64,000 nucleotides of DNA from contig NC_081409.1 of the NCBI RefSeq assembly GCF_030272615.1, positions 242,789,924 to 242,853,923 on the forward strand. The letters run 5' to 3'. The notes beneath the pieces are model-generated. The model worked only from the letters and a program-made list of their open reading frames with translations. It had not been told where the DNA came from and ran no database searches. The translations under genes were made by a program, and so were the position numbers. Origin of the DNA: Cryptomeria japonica. Lineage: Eukaryota > Streptophyta > Pinopsida > Cupressales > Cupressaceae. The first letter of the stretch is position 1. Every line of letters starts with the position of its first letter. This document shows positions 1 through 10,813 of the stretch, in pieces.

Positions 1-482
1 GAACAGACTTCATTGAGGTTCAAGTAGTTCAAGGCGTACGCCGCGCCCAAGAGAAAACTTTTCTGAAAGGATTAACTATGTCATGTGCTGCTAACCATTT
101 GAACTATGTTGAACATATTGAACACGTCTGAACCTTTTGAACTAGGTTCAAAGAGTTCAACGCCTGAAGAGATGATATAACACATCACCGAAAGAGACCA
201 ATAAGGAAACGCTACAAAACACTTTAAAAGAATGTTAGTATGAAAAACCCGCAAGACACCTATGAACCCGCGGAACCTAAATGAACCTAATGAACCCGAT
301 TCAAAATGGTTCAATGTGTTCATGGAGTTCGACCAATTACTAAAACTTGACATTTTTGATATAAAGACAATTTATAAATGGACTAAGGCTTGAATCGAGG
401 CATTGCAAGAAAGACGAGGTCTTCGAATGAAATTTAATAGGGTGATTTACTCCTGTTATGAAGGATAAATGACACAGTAACA
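1..482 (+). mobile_element. LTR copy A (left LTR, cut by window edge)
   Basis: Near-identical to 9359-9840 at a constant offset of 9358 bases; the match ends exactly after ...gacacagtaaca at 482 and 9840, a CA end as expected for an LTR. The start lies outside the window. It is rich in the hexamer ttgaac and its complement. A TATA-like tttataaatgg lies near 370, about 110 bases before the end, which fits a + orientation, although that TATA is partly symmetric. The short frames inside it are not coding. Confidence 0.85.
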
Positions 483-483
483 T

Positions 484-499
484 TGGCTCTGACTGGGGA
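484..499 (+). promoter_or_regulatory. Primer-binding-site-like sequence after LTR A
   Basis: TGGCTCTGACTGGGGA begins one base after the CA end of the LTR. Starting with TGG (complement of a tRNA CCA end) is the usual layout of a primer-binding site. It resembles the site at 6593-6610 on the other strand. This is the main reason to place the outer element on the + strand. Confidence 0.4.
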
Positions 500-648
500 T
501 TGTATTTTGCGAAGGAAAATGCAAAGAACTCTAAATCTCTAGTTTCGCAAGGCTAAAATAGATAAGGGAACAAGGGAAGACCTACACCTAAACAGACACG
601 AAACAAAACACCTAAACTACTATATACAGGAAATCCGAACCACAGGTT

Positions 649-1830
649 TCACAGTTTGTAGAGCTTGAGATCTTGCCCATTGTAAGTATAGGGCATAACC
701 GTTCCATCGGAATAGTTGAATTTAAAAGCATTTTTTCCCACCACTTCGCAGATCTTGAATGGGCCTTTCCATAATGAGTCAAATTTGCCATGTGCACCCT
801 TTGGTTCTTCCCTTTTATCCCATAACAATACTTCATCTCCTTTAAGGAAACCTCTTGGTCGAGCTCTCATGTCAAAAATCCTCTTCACTCTATTCTGATG
901 CTCTGTAATTCTATCCACCAACATCTCCCTTTCCTCCTCCAACTTCATTAGATACATAACCCTCTTCTCTAGAGCATTCTGAAAAAAAAAATCCTCCACT
1001 ACTGTCTGAAGCTTGGCTGTTGACAATTCTAGGGGTAAAGAAAGTTTTGCGTCGATCCCATACACAAGCTCAAAAGGTGCCATTCCGATGGCTCTTTTAG
1101 GCATAATTTTGTCTGCCCATAAAGCTTCATATACCTTCTTATGCCAATTTCAAGTATTTTCGTCAACCAACTTCTTCATAATGGCTATCAGGTTCTTGTT
1201 GCTTGATTATGCCAATCCATTACCCTGTGGAAAGTAATCAGATGAATGTGAGAGGGTAATCTGATGTTCATAGAAAAACATAGTCAGTTCTTCAGAGGAA
1301 AAAAAAGATGCGTTATCAGCAACAATCTTTTGAGGAACTCCAAAACGGACCAGGATGCAATCTTTGAGAAAGTTACACACGACCTCTGAGTTTGCCTTTT
1401 TAGTGGGAATAGCCTCTACCCACTTGGTAAAATAATCAGTTGCTGTCAAAATGTACATATTCCCAACACTGGAATGAGGATTTATTGGCCCAATGAAATC
1501 AATACCCCACTATTTGAAAGGTTCATCTATTACCACGGGCCTTAGAGGCAGAGCCGCTAAATGTGGTTTCCCATAAAAGAGTTGGCATTTTTCACATTCC
1601 TTAACATAATATACGCGTCTCAAAACATGCCAGGCCAATAAAAGAAATTTCTTAATATCTTGAAAGCAGTTATAGAGGATGAGAAATGCCCGCCACAAGC
1701 TTCATCATGATAAACCTCCAAAAGTTTTTGTTGTTGAGGCTTATCCACACACCTTAAGTATGTTCCATCCAAACCTTTTTTGTATAGGACATCCTACCAA
1801 ATAACATACTTAGCAGCCTTTAACTTAAGA
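649..1830 (-). pseudogene. Integrase of gypsy element 1 (decayed)
   Basis: Read from 1830 down to 649 this is a Ty3/gypsy integrase broken by stops and frame changes. The zinc-binding part has a His pair (YHDEACGGH) near 1710 and CEKC near 1590. The catalytic core follows at 1458-1207 with the first Asp in ATDYFTKWVEA, the second in VADNASFF, and a final YFPQGNG where the Glu is expected. The tail at 1104-649 contains the GPF-type module (KGPFKICEVVG). It would join element DNA to the host chromosome but cannot be expressed as one protein here. It is the 3'-most domain of the gag-pol block running from 6428. Only 166 bases separate it from LTR A, and no 3' LTR of its own is visible. Confidence 0.85.
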
Positions 1831-1929
1831 TTCCTTTGCTGACAAATGACTTGGGCAGCTGCCATAAGTCAAATAGTAAGCCACATTCGAAAACTAGGTA
1901 TCTTGTAATCCAATAAACAGGGTCAATGG

Positions 1930-3420
1930 TAACTCTTTTCTTGTTTCAATCTTATTTTCTGCTATCAATTTACATAAGCCTTGTCCTTTGACTGTCTTTG
2001 TAGGGCAAATTTCCATATCATATTCCTGGATTTTTGTTACCCATGTTGCTCTTTTATTGAGTCCAACCTCTTGCTAAGTTAAAATGCTTTTCACTGCAGA
2101 ATCTGGAACAAAAACCACATAGTGAGAATACCGAAATTGTTTTACTGCTTTGACCACAACAAAGGATTGTTTCTTTGAAAGCGAATACTTAAGCTCATGC
2201 TTCTTGAGTGGAACGCTCATGAATGCTATAGGTGCTTCTATCCCAGACTCATCCATCTGTAACAGTATTCCAGACATTGTATGTTCTGAGGCGTAGCAGT
2301 ATAAAATGAAATCCTTTTTGAAATCTGGATTGATGAGAGTAGGCGCATTTGCAACTGAACCCTTGATTTTTTCAAAAGCTTCTTTGGCTTCTTCAGTCCA
2401 TTTGAAAGGATACCTTTCACTTAATAGGCTAATGATATGTTTGGTAGTTTCCGCAAATTCGGGCACGGACCGTCTTAAGAAATTCACCTGGCCGAAGAAA
2501 GACCTTACTCCAGTCCGATTTGAAGGCAAGCTGAGACGTTGAATTACATTGACTCTCTCCAGATCAATCTTGACACCTTCTTTCAAAATGATATGCCCCA
2601 ACAATTTACCCTCAGTTACACAAAATACTGACTTCTTTGGGTTCAAAGAGATTCCATGCTCGCGACAGCGTTGCAGGACTGCCCTCGGATCCTTGAGATG
2701 ATTCTTCCTTTCTTTAGAAAACACCGTCAAGTCATCTAGGTAAACAACAATAATTCTATCACGAAAATCCTTAAAAGAAGAATCCATAGCCATCTGAAAG
2801 GTTGCTCCAGCATTTATTAAACCAAAAGACAAAGAAGAATCCATAGCCCTCTGAAAGGTTGCTCCAGCATTTATTAAACCAAAAGACATACGATTGTATG
2901 TGAATGTTCCCCACGGAGTGATGAAGGTTGTCTTGTGTTGTTCATTCTTTGCAACACTAATCTGATTGTAACCAGAAAAACCGTCTAACATCGACATCAT
3001 TTCTGACCCAGATACCGTCTGCAGAATATGATCCATATTGGGTAAGGCGTAGTTGTCCTTAAGACTTGCCTGATTCAAGTTGCGAAAATCTACACAAATC
3101 TGAATCTCCCCATTCTTCTTCCTCACGGGCACAATATTGGCTACCCAAGTAGAGTGATGAATTGGATATATGATTATGGCTTTAAGCATTTTATCTACTT
3201 CCTTAAAAATTGCGTCTGCCATCAAGGGATTAAAATTTCTCAATTTTTGTCTGAAAGGAGAAACACCAAGCTTCAACAGGATTTGATGTTGAAAATGCCC
3301 ATCCCTAAACTCCTTCAAATCATCATAGGACCAAGCAAAAACATCAATGTATTCCTTCAGAAGCCCACTAAGAATTCATTTTTTCTCAGAGGAGCAACAT
3401 TTGCCAATCCTTACCACCTT
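1930..3420 (-). pseudogene. Reverse transcriptase plus first RNase H of gypsy element 1
   Basis: A 414-codon open stretch (3318-2074) carries most of a Ty3/gypsy RT. Readable blocks are WVANIVPVRKKNGEI, CVDFRNLNQA, SMLDGFSGYNQI, an FGLINAGATFQ block, the catalytic VVYLDDL and the thumb motif SFFGQVNFLRR. A weak gypsy-type RNase H follows (FILYCYASEHTMSGILLQ, then about 2070-1930 in another frame). Upstream the coding sense extends to about 3420 (DVFAWSYDDL). The catalytic Asp pair is intact, but the block before it is duplicated by 57 bases, so the fold is probably damaged. The frame differs from that of gag-protease, so either a frameshift lies between them or the original was expressed by frameshifting. 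Confidence 0.88.
2774..2887 (-). repeat. 57-bp in-frame tandem duplication inside RT
   Basis: Copies 2774-2830 and 2831-2887 are adjacent, 57 bases each, and differ at one base by eye. The unit is 19 codons, so the frame stays open and the protein carries SFGLINAGATFQ twice, just before the YLDD active site. Confidence 0.95.
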
Positions 3421-3533
3421 AGGATTATATTCATCGCCCAGATTAATCTTTTCACAACTCCCTTTCCCGTCATCCTCAAGAGCTTTCTTGCTTATGAACG
3501 CATCATTTCTGGTGAAAAATCTCTCTAGAGTCA

Positions 3534-4544
3534 CTAGCCCTTTTGGAATTTTATTCCCTTTAAGCTGAATGAATTTTTTTTAGAATCAGCACCCGAATCC
3601 TGGCTAAATTCCTTACAATTATTTTCAGAACCTTCAAAATATGATTGGGAGAATGAATGAGCACATTCCAGAAAATCTTTGATCTGAGCATCTGTATCAA
3701 ATACTTTCCAATGGCTTACATTATCAGGGACACTAGGCCTATAAATCATTTCAATCCTATATGAATCATCCTTAAAGTCTAGGTGTGGTAACAAAAGAGA
3801 GGCTGAAACGGCCAACGAATCTACCCTAGTGTTTTGATCCCTTGGTATAGCTTCAATAGAGAAAGCATCAAAAAATTCTATCTCATCCCAAACTCTATTT
3901 CTACGATGTCTCAATCAATCATTTTTAACTGAATAGACATTTCTCACCTGTCTGACAATCAGCTCCGCATCCCCCCTAACTTTGAACAATTTAATACCTT
4001 TACACTTGGCTTCATTTAATCCTAACAATAATGCCTCATACTTTGTAGTATTATTAGTATTCTTAAAATCCAACTTGAAAGAAAAAGGAAAAATGTTAGC
4101 ATTTGGGGAGAGCAAAACTACCCCGGCTCCAGAGCCAGAATTGGTGCAACTTCCGTCAAATTCCATATGCCACAATCCACCATCTTCATCAACTGCTTCT
4201 TTAAACTCCTTTTCATCAGGTGTCAGGATGAGATAGTTTCCATATTCACATTCTTGAAACAGAATCTGAGCCTTAGGATTATCAGAGGGGAAGACTGTGT
4301 ATTTATTTTTCGGCTCAGGTTCAAGTTTGATTTTCTGTTTCGCGAGTGGAATGAGAGCTTCTAACCAATTCATCTTAATTTTACCTCCAAGTTCCTTACA
4401 AAAAGTTTTACTCAAAAGCATCCCATAACTTGTTGGAATATCAGCAACCAGAATAGTCAATTTTACCCTTTTATCAGGACATGCTGCTAGCACCACCTGG
4501 ACATCCTTTACCTGTCCAATAAGAGGGACCTGCTTTCCATCCAT
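3534..4544 (-). pseudogene. Second RNase H domain located between protease and RT
   Basis: In the same frame as the protease upstream, this stretch encodes an RNase H of the plant/archaeal-like kind found as an extra domain in Tat elements. All four catalytic acids can be placed: Asp in MEFDGSC, Glu in TTKYEALLLGL, Asp in VRGDAELIVRQ, and the last Asp in DQNTRVDSLA. It is interrupted by one in-frame stop at 3915-3917. The last part, down to 3534, is an acidic extension I do not recognise. In family members known to me the extra RNase H follows the gypsy RNase H, as it does in the element at 19085-22363; here it precedes RT. The role would be removal of RNA during reverse transcription. Confidence 0.8.
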
Positions 4545-4577
4545 TGAATAACATCTCCCAAATGTCTTAGTAAGAGT

Positions 4578-5417
4578 TTAACCTAAGTACCTAGCAACAG
4601 ATGAAGGCATTATGTTATCTGATGCTCCTGAATCTATTATGCAATTGCTAAGCTTCTGACCATTCAGGAGAAGGGATATGTAGAAAGGTTCAGGTTTGAG
4701 AACCTCAATTTCAAGTCTATCTTCAGCATTATGAAAAACACAGGGATTAACCACGTCAGTGGAAGGGCATGGGACAGACACAGGTTTTTCGGCAGTAAAC
4801 AAATTACTAAGCCCCACACATTCATGAACTAAGGAGTCTGAAGAAGAATCTCCTTTTACATACTTGACTAGTTTGTCTAATTCCTTCGGGTTCAGTTTCA
4901 AATATTTTGTAGTAGAAAGTTGGACAGTCGAAGATTTATAAAACTTAATTATGTCAAGGGAGGGATAAGGAGAAGAACTATTTTTATTTTCAAGATTCCT
5001 TTGCAAAATCTTAACCTCAGGGATCTTTGCATGGGAAGGAAAACCATTACTTGTGGGGTCTTTACCTTTGTAGTTAGCTTTAGAAGAGCTCGCGAAAGGA
5101 GAAGGTTGAGAGCTCCGTTTATTTCTTGTAAGGATTGCACACGCAGGATCTTCAAGAGTTGCCAAAATATTACCACCTCTTTCTGAATCTGACTCATATT
5201 CAAGGTAGAATGATCCAGAGTCGCCAAGTACCTCTTGAATTTTCTTTGCTTTAGAGAACTCGCCTAGTTCATCCTTTGTGTTTTTCATTTGAACATGTCT
5301 TATCATATCCGGACAAGAACCTCCATCATGGTCTGTAGTGAGGTGAAAAGAACACATAGCACCCTTCTCCGGAGGAGCCTCTATTTGCAATCTTTGCGGG
5401 GCAGCAGGCAACTGCAA
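4578..5417 (-). pseudogene. Gag zinc-knuckle region and aspartic protease of gypsy element 1
   Basis: The N-terminal part holds a Cys-His cluster (C-x2-H-x4-H-x4-C, in CSFHLTTDHDGGSC) of the type found at the end of plant gypsy gag. A Ser/Lys-rich linker follows. The C-terminal part is a retropepsin with the active-site motif IIDSGASDNIMP. The protease would cut the gag-pol polyprotein. The frame runs from gag (5421-6428) and into the RNase H domain at 4544, separated only by single stops, so gag, protease and RNase H were once one reading frame. The DSG triad is intact; downstream half-domain motifs continue into the next stretch (PTSYGMLLSKTF). Confidence 0.85.
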
Positions 5418-5420
5418 AGA

Positions 5421-6428
5421 TCATCCATAATTATATTGGTTTGGGGTCTTTCTGCTTATATCTTGATAGGGTTGAGGGTAGGAAACTCCAGGTTTCGGTA
5501 TCTGCCTCTTCAAAGCAATCATATCATTGACTAGACTTTGAACAACTGGATCAGTTGAAGAGGTGTAAGCTTGGAGTTTCCCTTGATGAATTTGCACATC
5601 CTTTCTCCATTTCCCGACTGTTATTAAGTCATCTTTGAGTTCTATAGCTTTATTTTGTGCAGTCTTGAGATCAGCCGGTCTATTTCTTCTAAGGTGGAAA
5701 CTAATATCGGGAGGCATGGGGTTTATAAAGAAACATTGTTGATTGTCAGCAGTTGGTCTTTTAGTCTGGGGAATTTTATGGATAATCTTATTATACCTGG
5801 CTACATAGTCTCTCATTGGCTCATGAATGTCTTTTTTCATTTGTGTGAGGTAGGCCAGTAGTGAGTGTTCATCATCAGTGGTCTTGAACCTTTTCTCAAA
5901 AGAGGTTTTCATTGTTTGTCAATCAGTTATAGATCCCGCTCACAGATGACTAAACCAATCCACTGCCCCTTCAGTAAGAGTTTGAGCAAAAAGCCTAATA
6001 GCCACATCCTCAAATTGTACCGCCAGTATCCTAGTAGCTAAATTAAAAGAATTCAAGTGTTCCTCAACTGAGACTTTTCCATCACCATTAAATCTAGGTA
6101 GAACATCCATTGCACCTTTTGGAAGTGGATTATGAGCTCCGAGGGCAAGGGGTCCGACTGCGGCACCCCATGGTTGGGCCATAATGAAAACATGGTAGAT
6201 AGTTACAAGAGGAGGAGCTTGAACTCTGGTAAGTGTTAGTGCCTGCCAATGGCTTGAAGAGGAAGGTATAGGAGTGATCCTGGTGGGAGAGGAAGGCCTA
6301 CTTTTAGCGTTTCTTTTGGGAGTGAAATTTGTGGCAAATGGTAACCCTTGCAATTCCTCAAAATAATTATCAATTACTCCCTCCCTCCTTTGTGATTTGG
6401 TATAGGGACGAGAATCCAGTGTTGTCAC
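5421..6428 (-). pseudogene. Gag of gypsy element 1
   Basis: Two open pieces in one frame (6428-5940 and 5912-5421) make a gag polyprotein. The retrotransposon-gag core is recognisable as VLPRFNGDGKVSVEEHLNSF, RLFAQTLTEGAVDWFSHL and, after a stop, KRFKTTDDEHSLLAYLTQMK and MRDYVARYNKI. Gag would form the virus-like particle that packages element RNA. No ATG opens the first piece, so the true start is lost or lies further up, close to the primer-binding site at 6610. The N-terminal 90 residues are Ser/Pro/Arg rich. Confidence 0.85.
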
Positions 6429-6592
6429 CCCTAGAGTTCTTAAGATCTATAAGCAAAAACTTTCAACTTTAGCGATGTTCCTGGGTTATGGAAATTTATC
6501 TCAAACAAAACAAAACTGTGGATATTGTTGATTATGAGTTCAATTCTATCATGCCTGTGGCATACTGGTCTATTGAATGTTCGACTTATTTG

Positions 6593-6610
6593 TCCCCAAC
6601 AGAGTCGCCA
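6593..6610 (-). promoter_or_regulatory. Primer-binding site of gypsy element 1
   Basis: On the - strand this reads TGGCGACTCTGTTGGGGA, a form common just inside the 5' LTR of plant gypsy elements. It lies six bases from a TG/CA LTR boundary at 6617 and about 165 bases upstream of gag. The complementary tRNA was not identified. Confidence 0.65.
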
Positions 6611-6616
6611 AAAATC

Positions 6617-7484
6617 TGTTAGTGAATGGATTTTGCCTTTCATTAAATTAATGAATTTTCACTCTGTCGCCTTCTTTTAAAGACAAAAGTTCACCATACA
6701 GTTGGGTAAGTGTAACATATACTACTTCCCTCTGAATTTTTTTGATAGGTACAACTCCCTTCGTAAGTTATTCAAAGAATAATCTATTTAACTTTTAATT
6801 GGTTTGCTTTTAACCAGAAAGCACATAAGGCTACCTACCTCACTCTTAGATGAGAGGCTAATAATCTACACATATTTCAAAGAAAAATAAGTTTTCTTGA
6901 TGCTTCAAATACGAGAAATAAAAATGTCTAAAACAAAGTTCAGAACACCAGTTTTACAATCCATAAAAACAGATAAGGAGGAAATCCCCTTTTCAAATCA
7001 CAAATCTTTTAAACATTCACAGGAAGGAAACTCAAAAAAAATAAAATATTTTGTACTGGAAAGGCGATCACTGTCATTTGATTTAGATCAACATACGCAA
7101 AGATATATCACTACGTAGATTCAAAACTCAAAGGCTTCTCTTCTCCGCAAAACAAAACGATCCTTATATATATATATATAATGTAACAAAGACATAATCA
7201 ATACATCTATAAAACCCTTTTCAATTCCAGATCTTTAAAACCTGGTCACTTCCTTCAGCAAAACAACACTTTTCAAACCAAAAGAAACTAAGTAAAAACT
7301 AACAAAATTCTAACCAAAATCTAACCCTTATCTCATATATCATAGTCTAATTTATAGTTTAGAACAGAGGAGGTCACCCTGAAAACCCGACCTCCTCTAA
7401 ATCAGTTATGAAACTAACAGAGTATAATTGGGACAGATGTCCCGAAGTCTTTTGCATAAACATGAAAAATACATAAAAACAGGG
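6617..7484 (-). mobile_element. 5' LTR of gypsy element 1 (right end approximate)
   Basis: Starts with TG at 6617 next to the primer-binding site and runs to some point before the frame ending at 7499. It contains a (TA)n run at about 7165-7181 and a perfect 10-bp inverted repeat (7366-7375 with 7389-7398, 13-base loop), a possible RNA 3'-end structure. I found no partner LTR beyond the integrase, so the far boundary is an estimate. Confidence 0.5.
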
Positions 7485-7498
7485 CCTTGATCCATGCG

Positions 7499-8992
7499 TT
7501 ATGTTGCTTTCCCATCATCACTTTCTTCTCCGCTTTCCTGGGCGTCGTGGGCAGTTGCAAGTTCTTGGATTATGGATTGGTTATGAACCTTCATGGCATT
7601 GAGTTTCACCTTGGTCGCTTCTTTGTTCCATCTATGCTTAACCATCTTTTCGACATGTTTCGGTAACTGATCATTACCGATAAGCATCATAGACTCGATC
7701 CGAGCAACCTGCGTTATATCCTCAGGAATGAAACTACCCTTGGCTTTGATTTTCTCCATGTATATCCTGAAAACTTTTATCGCATCCGGCGTGTTCAGCT
7801 CGCAAATCCCTAACTGCCAATCGTGATCAAGATTAACCACCTTGTTGTCATTAACTAAACTACATTGGAGGTCTTAGAGTTCATACATAGAAGTCTTAGC
7901 ATCGAAGATCGTAGATTTGAAGGTGAGAACCCACCACATTATTGTCTTCTTCAGCACAAAGAGTTGGCATTCATCCATTACCAACTTGATTGAATGTTCT
8001 ATCAAAAACTTGGTAGCTCCGTAATCTTCTATTTTAGTAAACATAGGCAAGACATTATCCCATTTGTGTTCCTCTTTCTCCCATGGCAAAACCTAGTTTT
8101 GAATCTCCGTAATGAGGCTCTGTATCTCATCACATAATTTTCAGGAGTTCATGATGTACTTTTCTTCGTCTTTACTTACTCCTTCAATCCATCTTTCAAC
8201 AACCTCTGCAATGCTTTTAGCTCGTTGAACCTGACTCATTAGCCTTTTATTTTCTGGTGAAGTAGGATCAAAACTCTCTGTAGCGTGGGATATAGGAAGT
8301 GCTCCGAAGCAACCGATGTTGTCAATGAATCGAGCAAGGATGCTTATATGCCATTTTAGCTCTCTCTTTGCCCAACCATCTTTCTCCAACTTGGTGAGCA
8401 TTTTCTTTGCGGATACCTGGAAGAAATGGTTATCTGAATCTCTACTCATGTTTCCCAACTCCACCTTGGTGATCCCAAAATCTTCTGTGCTAACTTCCTT
8501 GTCTACTTCCTTGGGCTTGTATGAGGCAATCTCAGCAACCCACTTTCTGGTCCCTTCATCACTATCTAGTCGAGCAGTTGTTTTGAACCTTTTTGGCTTG
8601 GGGCCCTTCTCTATATACTTAACGACCATATCTTGAATTGGAATAGTCACGGGAATGGAAATCTGTTTTCTGTTCACCAAAGTGGTCAGCCACTTAGGGG
8701 TTGCGCTGGAACTAGTTGCTCCTTCGATCCTTTTAGAGGGTGGTGTCATAGCTATGGTAACCGCATGGGAATCCAGGGCATTAGCAACGTCACTATCCAG
8801 ATCTTCAACCTCGAATATCTGAGCTTCCATGATCTTATCTTTCACCTCCGTATCCTTAGTTTGATCCATCATTCTCTGAGTAGCACTTTGTGACCGGGTA
8901 TGTCGAGGAGTGGAGAAATCCAAAGCTGGATTAGACTTGTGCCTACCCTGAAGCGGCTTTTTATCCTTACCTTCATAGTTGAGAGAAACCAT
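7499..8992 (-). pseudogene. Unknown 490-codon frame between LTRs (possible antisense ORF)
   Basis: One frame runs from an ATG at 8992 to a stop at 7499, about 498 codons, broken by a TGA at 8141-8143, two adjacent TGA codons near 8130 and a TAA at 7874-7876. I do not recognise a family. The N-terminal third is polar and Ser/Thr-rich, with a basic patch (RHTRSQSATQRM). The middle has charged helices (KKMLTKLEKDGWAKRELKWH) and a hydrophobic segment (ISILARFIDNIGCFGALPIS). The C-terminus is acidic (EESGEESDDG on average). It has no retroviral motif. It lies upstream of LTR B and is antisense if the outer element is on the + strand; antisense extra ORFs in the 3' part of Tat elements are known, which is the best guess. 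A captured host gene fragment is the alternative. Confidence 0.6.
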
Positions 8993-9358
8993 ACGACTAC
9001 CAGCAAACCAAACTTCTGTCCAAGAAAAATAACACCGCAGTGATGAGGAACAAATTTTCAGATAATAAATCCTCTCATACCTTATAGCAGGAGCGATGAT
9101 ATGGACTTATTAAGTGCAATAATTTCAATCATCAGTTTAAGTGTATTGAGCTTGTGGATTGGATATCGCACGCATGCATTGAATGCATGGCGGCATTTTT
9201 GAAGTAACCACCAGTTCCCGAAATGATTACTTGCTTCGAAAATCTAACAATTGACGTCATCCAATATATGGTTCGCCTTCCTCATGCTTGGCAATTAATG
9301 CACCATCAAATCTTTTAACTCACGGGGCCCACCAAATTTGAACACACATGAACATTCT
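8993..9358. other. Non-coding stretch before LTR B
   Basis: No gene is seen. The true start of the right LTR must lie in or before this stretch, but the left copy is cut by the window edge, so it cannot be located by comparison. Confidence 0.6.
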
Positions 9359-9840
9359 GAACATACTTCATTGAGGTTCAAGTAGTTCAAGGTGTACACC
9401 GCGCCCAAGAGAAAACTTTTCTGAAAGGATTAACTATGTCATGTGCTACTGACCATTTGAACTGTGTTGAACATATTGAACACGTCTAAACCTTTTGAAG
9501 TAGGTTCAAAGAGTTCAACACCTGGAGAGATGATATAGCACATCACCGAAAGAGACCAATAAGGAAACGTTGCAAAACACTTTAAAAGAATGTTAGTATG
9601 AAAAACCCGCAAGACACCTATGAACCCGCAGAACCTAAATGAACCTAATGAACCCGATTCAAAATGGTTCAATGTGTTCACGAAGTTCGACCAATTACTA
9701 AAACTCGACATTTTTGATATAAAGACAATTTATAAATGGACTAAGGCTTGAACTGAGGCATTGCAAGAAAGACAAGGTCTCCGAATGAAATTTAATAGGG
9801 TGATTTACTCCTGTTATGAAGGATAAATGACACAGTAACA
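9359..9840 (+). mobile_element. LTR copy B (right LTR)
   Basis: Direct repeat of 1-482, differing at scattered bases, ending CA at 9840. With LTR A it brackets about 8.9 kb that includes gypsy element 1. The divergence between copies, all substitutions by eye, indicates an old insertion. Confidence 0.85.
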
Positions 9841-10000
9841 AAGACAAAAGTAGATATCACCATAGAGGTCTTCTCCCAGGAACTTGAAACACAAGAAAAG
9901 GATTTTGAAGCCTGGTTGAAATCACGATGATCTTATCCAAAATGGTGTCATTCCTTCACGACAAATGTATATTTAACAATGAGAGTCATTGGAGCATCAT

Positions 10001-10411
10001 ATGAATATCCTAAAGCGTCTAGTCAATGATATGAGGAGGGCCCAAGAGGAATGTGCAGATAAGAAGAAGAATATTGTTGCTAAGATCTCTAAAATTTCGT
10101 GTGTATTTCTCGATTAGAATGAAAAAGTGCTTGATGTGGATGAAATCATCAAATAATTCAGATTGCTCATGGTTGTTGAAGTTACTAAAGAGGACTTCTC
10201 TTTGTCCTCAATTGACAAGTTACTAGATCTTTAGTTCATCATGGATTTTCTGGATTCACTTCTGAAGAAACATAAGAAGTGTTGTATTGACTTAGAAGAT
10301 TCCATCAACAGGGTCAAAGTCATCACCAACAATGCCTAGGGACCCGATGGAGTTCAGATGAAGAATGCTTTGTAGAAGTTTGAGGAATTCCAGAAGTGAG
10401 ATTCAGCTTAG
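10001..10411 (+). pseudogene. Unknown pseudo-frame upstream of a Copia-like LTR
   Basis: From an ATG at 10001 one frame stays recognisably coding for about 136 codons, with six or so single stops. Readable parts are MRRAQEECADKKKNIVAKIS, KVLDVDEII, VTKEDFSLSSIDKLLDL and KKCCIDLEDSINRVKVI. It is Lys/Asp/Glu rich and probably helical. No domain is recognised. It ends just before a purine run and an LTR start at 10418, so it may be the 3' end of the coding region of that element. Confidence covers only its being a decayed coding frame. Confidence 0.4.
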
Positions 10412-10417
10412 GGAAAA

Positions 10418-10804
10418 TGACACTTAATCATTTTCATTATTTTTCTAGTGTCATTTTATTTTATCCACTAACACTTTAGGTGTAATTTTGTAATTGCTCA
10501 TGTGCACTTGTTGAGTGCACAAGTCCTTAGTCAATTTGAACTCTTCTTTTGACTTAGTCTTAGAATTAGTTATATTTTCCTATTTTCATGTTGCACCCCT
10601 CTTCTATATCTATGAGGGTTATTGTTGTATTAAGGATCTTTTTTCCATCTTCATTTATGCAACAAAACTCTACCAAAGTGAAGAGAAAATTGAGACTTGG
10701 TGTTCATTTTGTAAATTTGCAATTTAATCAAGAAAGAAGAAATCTTGGCATTCAAAATTTGTTTTGAATATAATCTTTTATGTGGTATGAATGTTCTTAT
10801 GACA
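10418..10804 (+). mobile_element. Copia-like LTR (387 bp)
   Basis: Starts TGACAC at 10418 after the purine run agggaaaa and ends ...ATGACA at 10804. It is followed one base later by TGGTATCA (10806-10813), the usual start of the initiator-Met primer-binding site, mutated after eight bases. A TATA-like tatatctatg lies near 10600. No second copy was seen in the window. Confidence 0.45.
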
Positions 10805-10813
10805 TTGGTATCA

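Noticed and set aside
81-353. 90-codon open frame repeated at 9439-9711
   Set aside because: It lies wholly inside the LTR pair and owes its presence in two copies to the LTR duplication. No domain or start context supports it.
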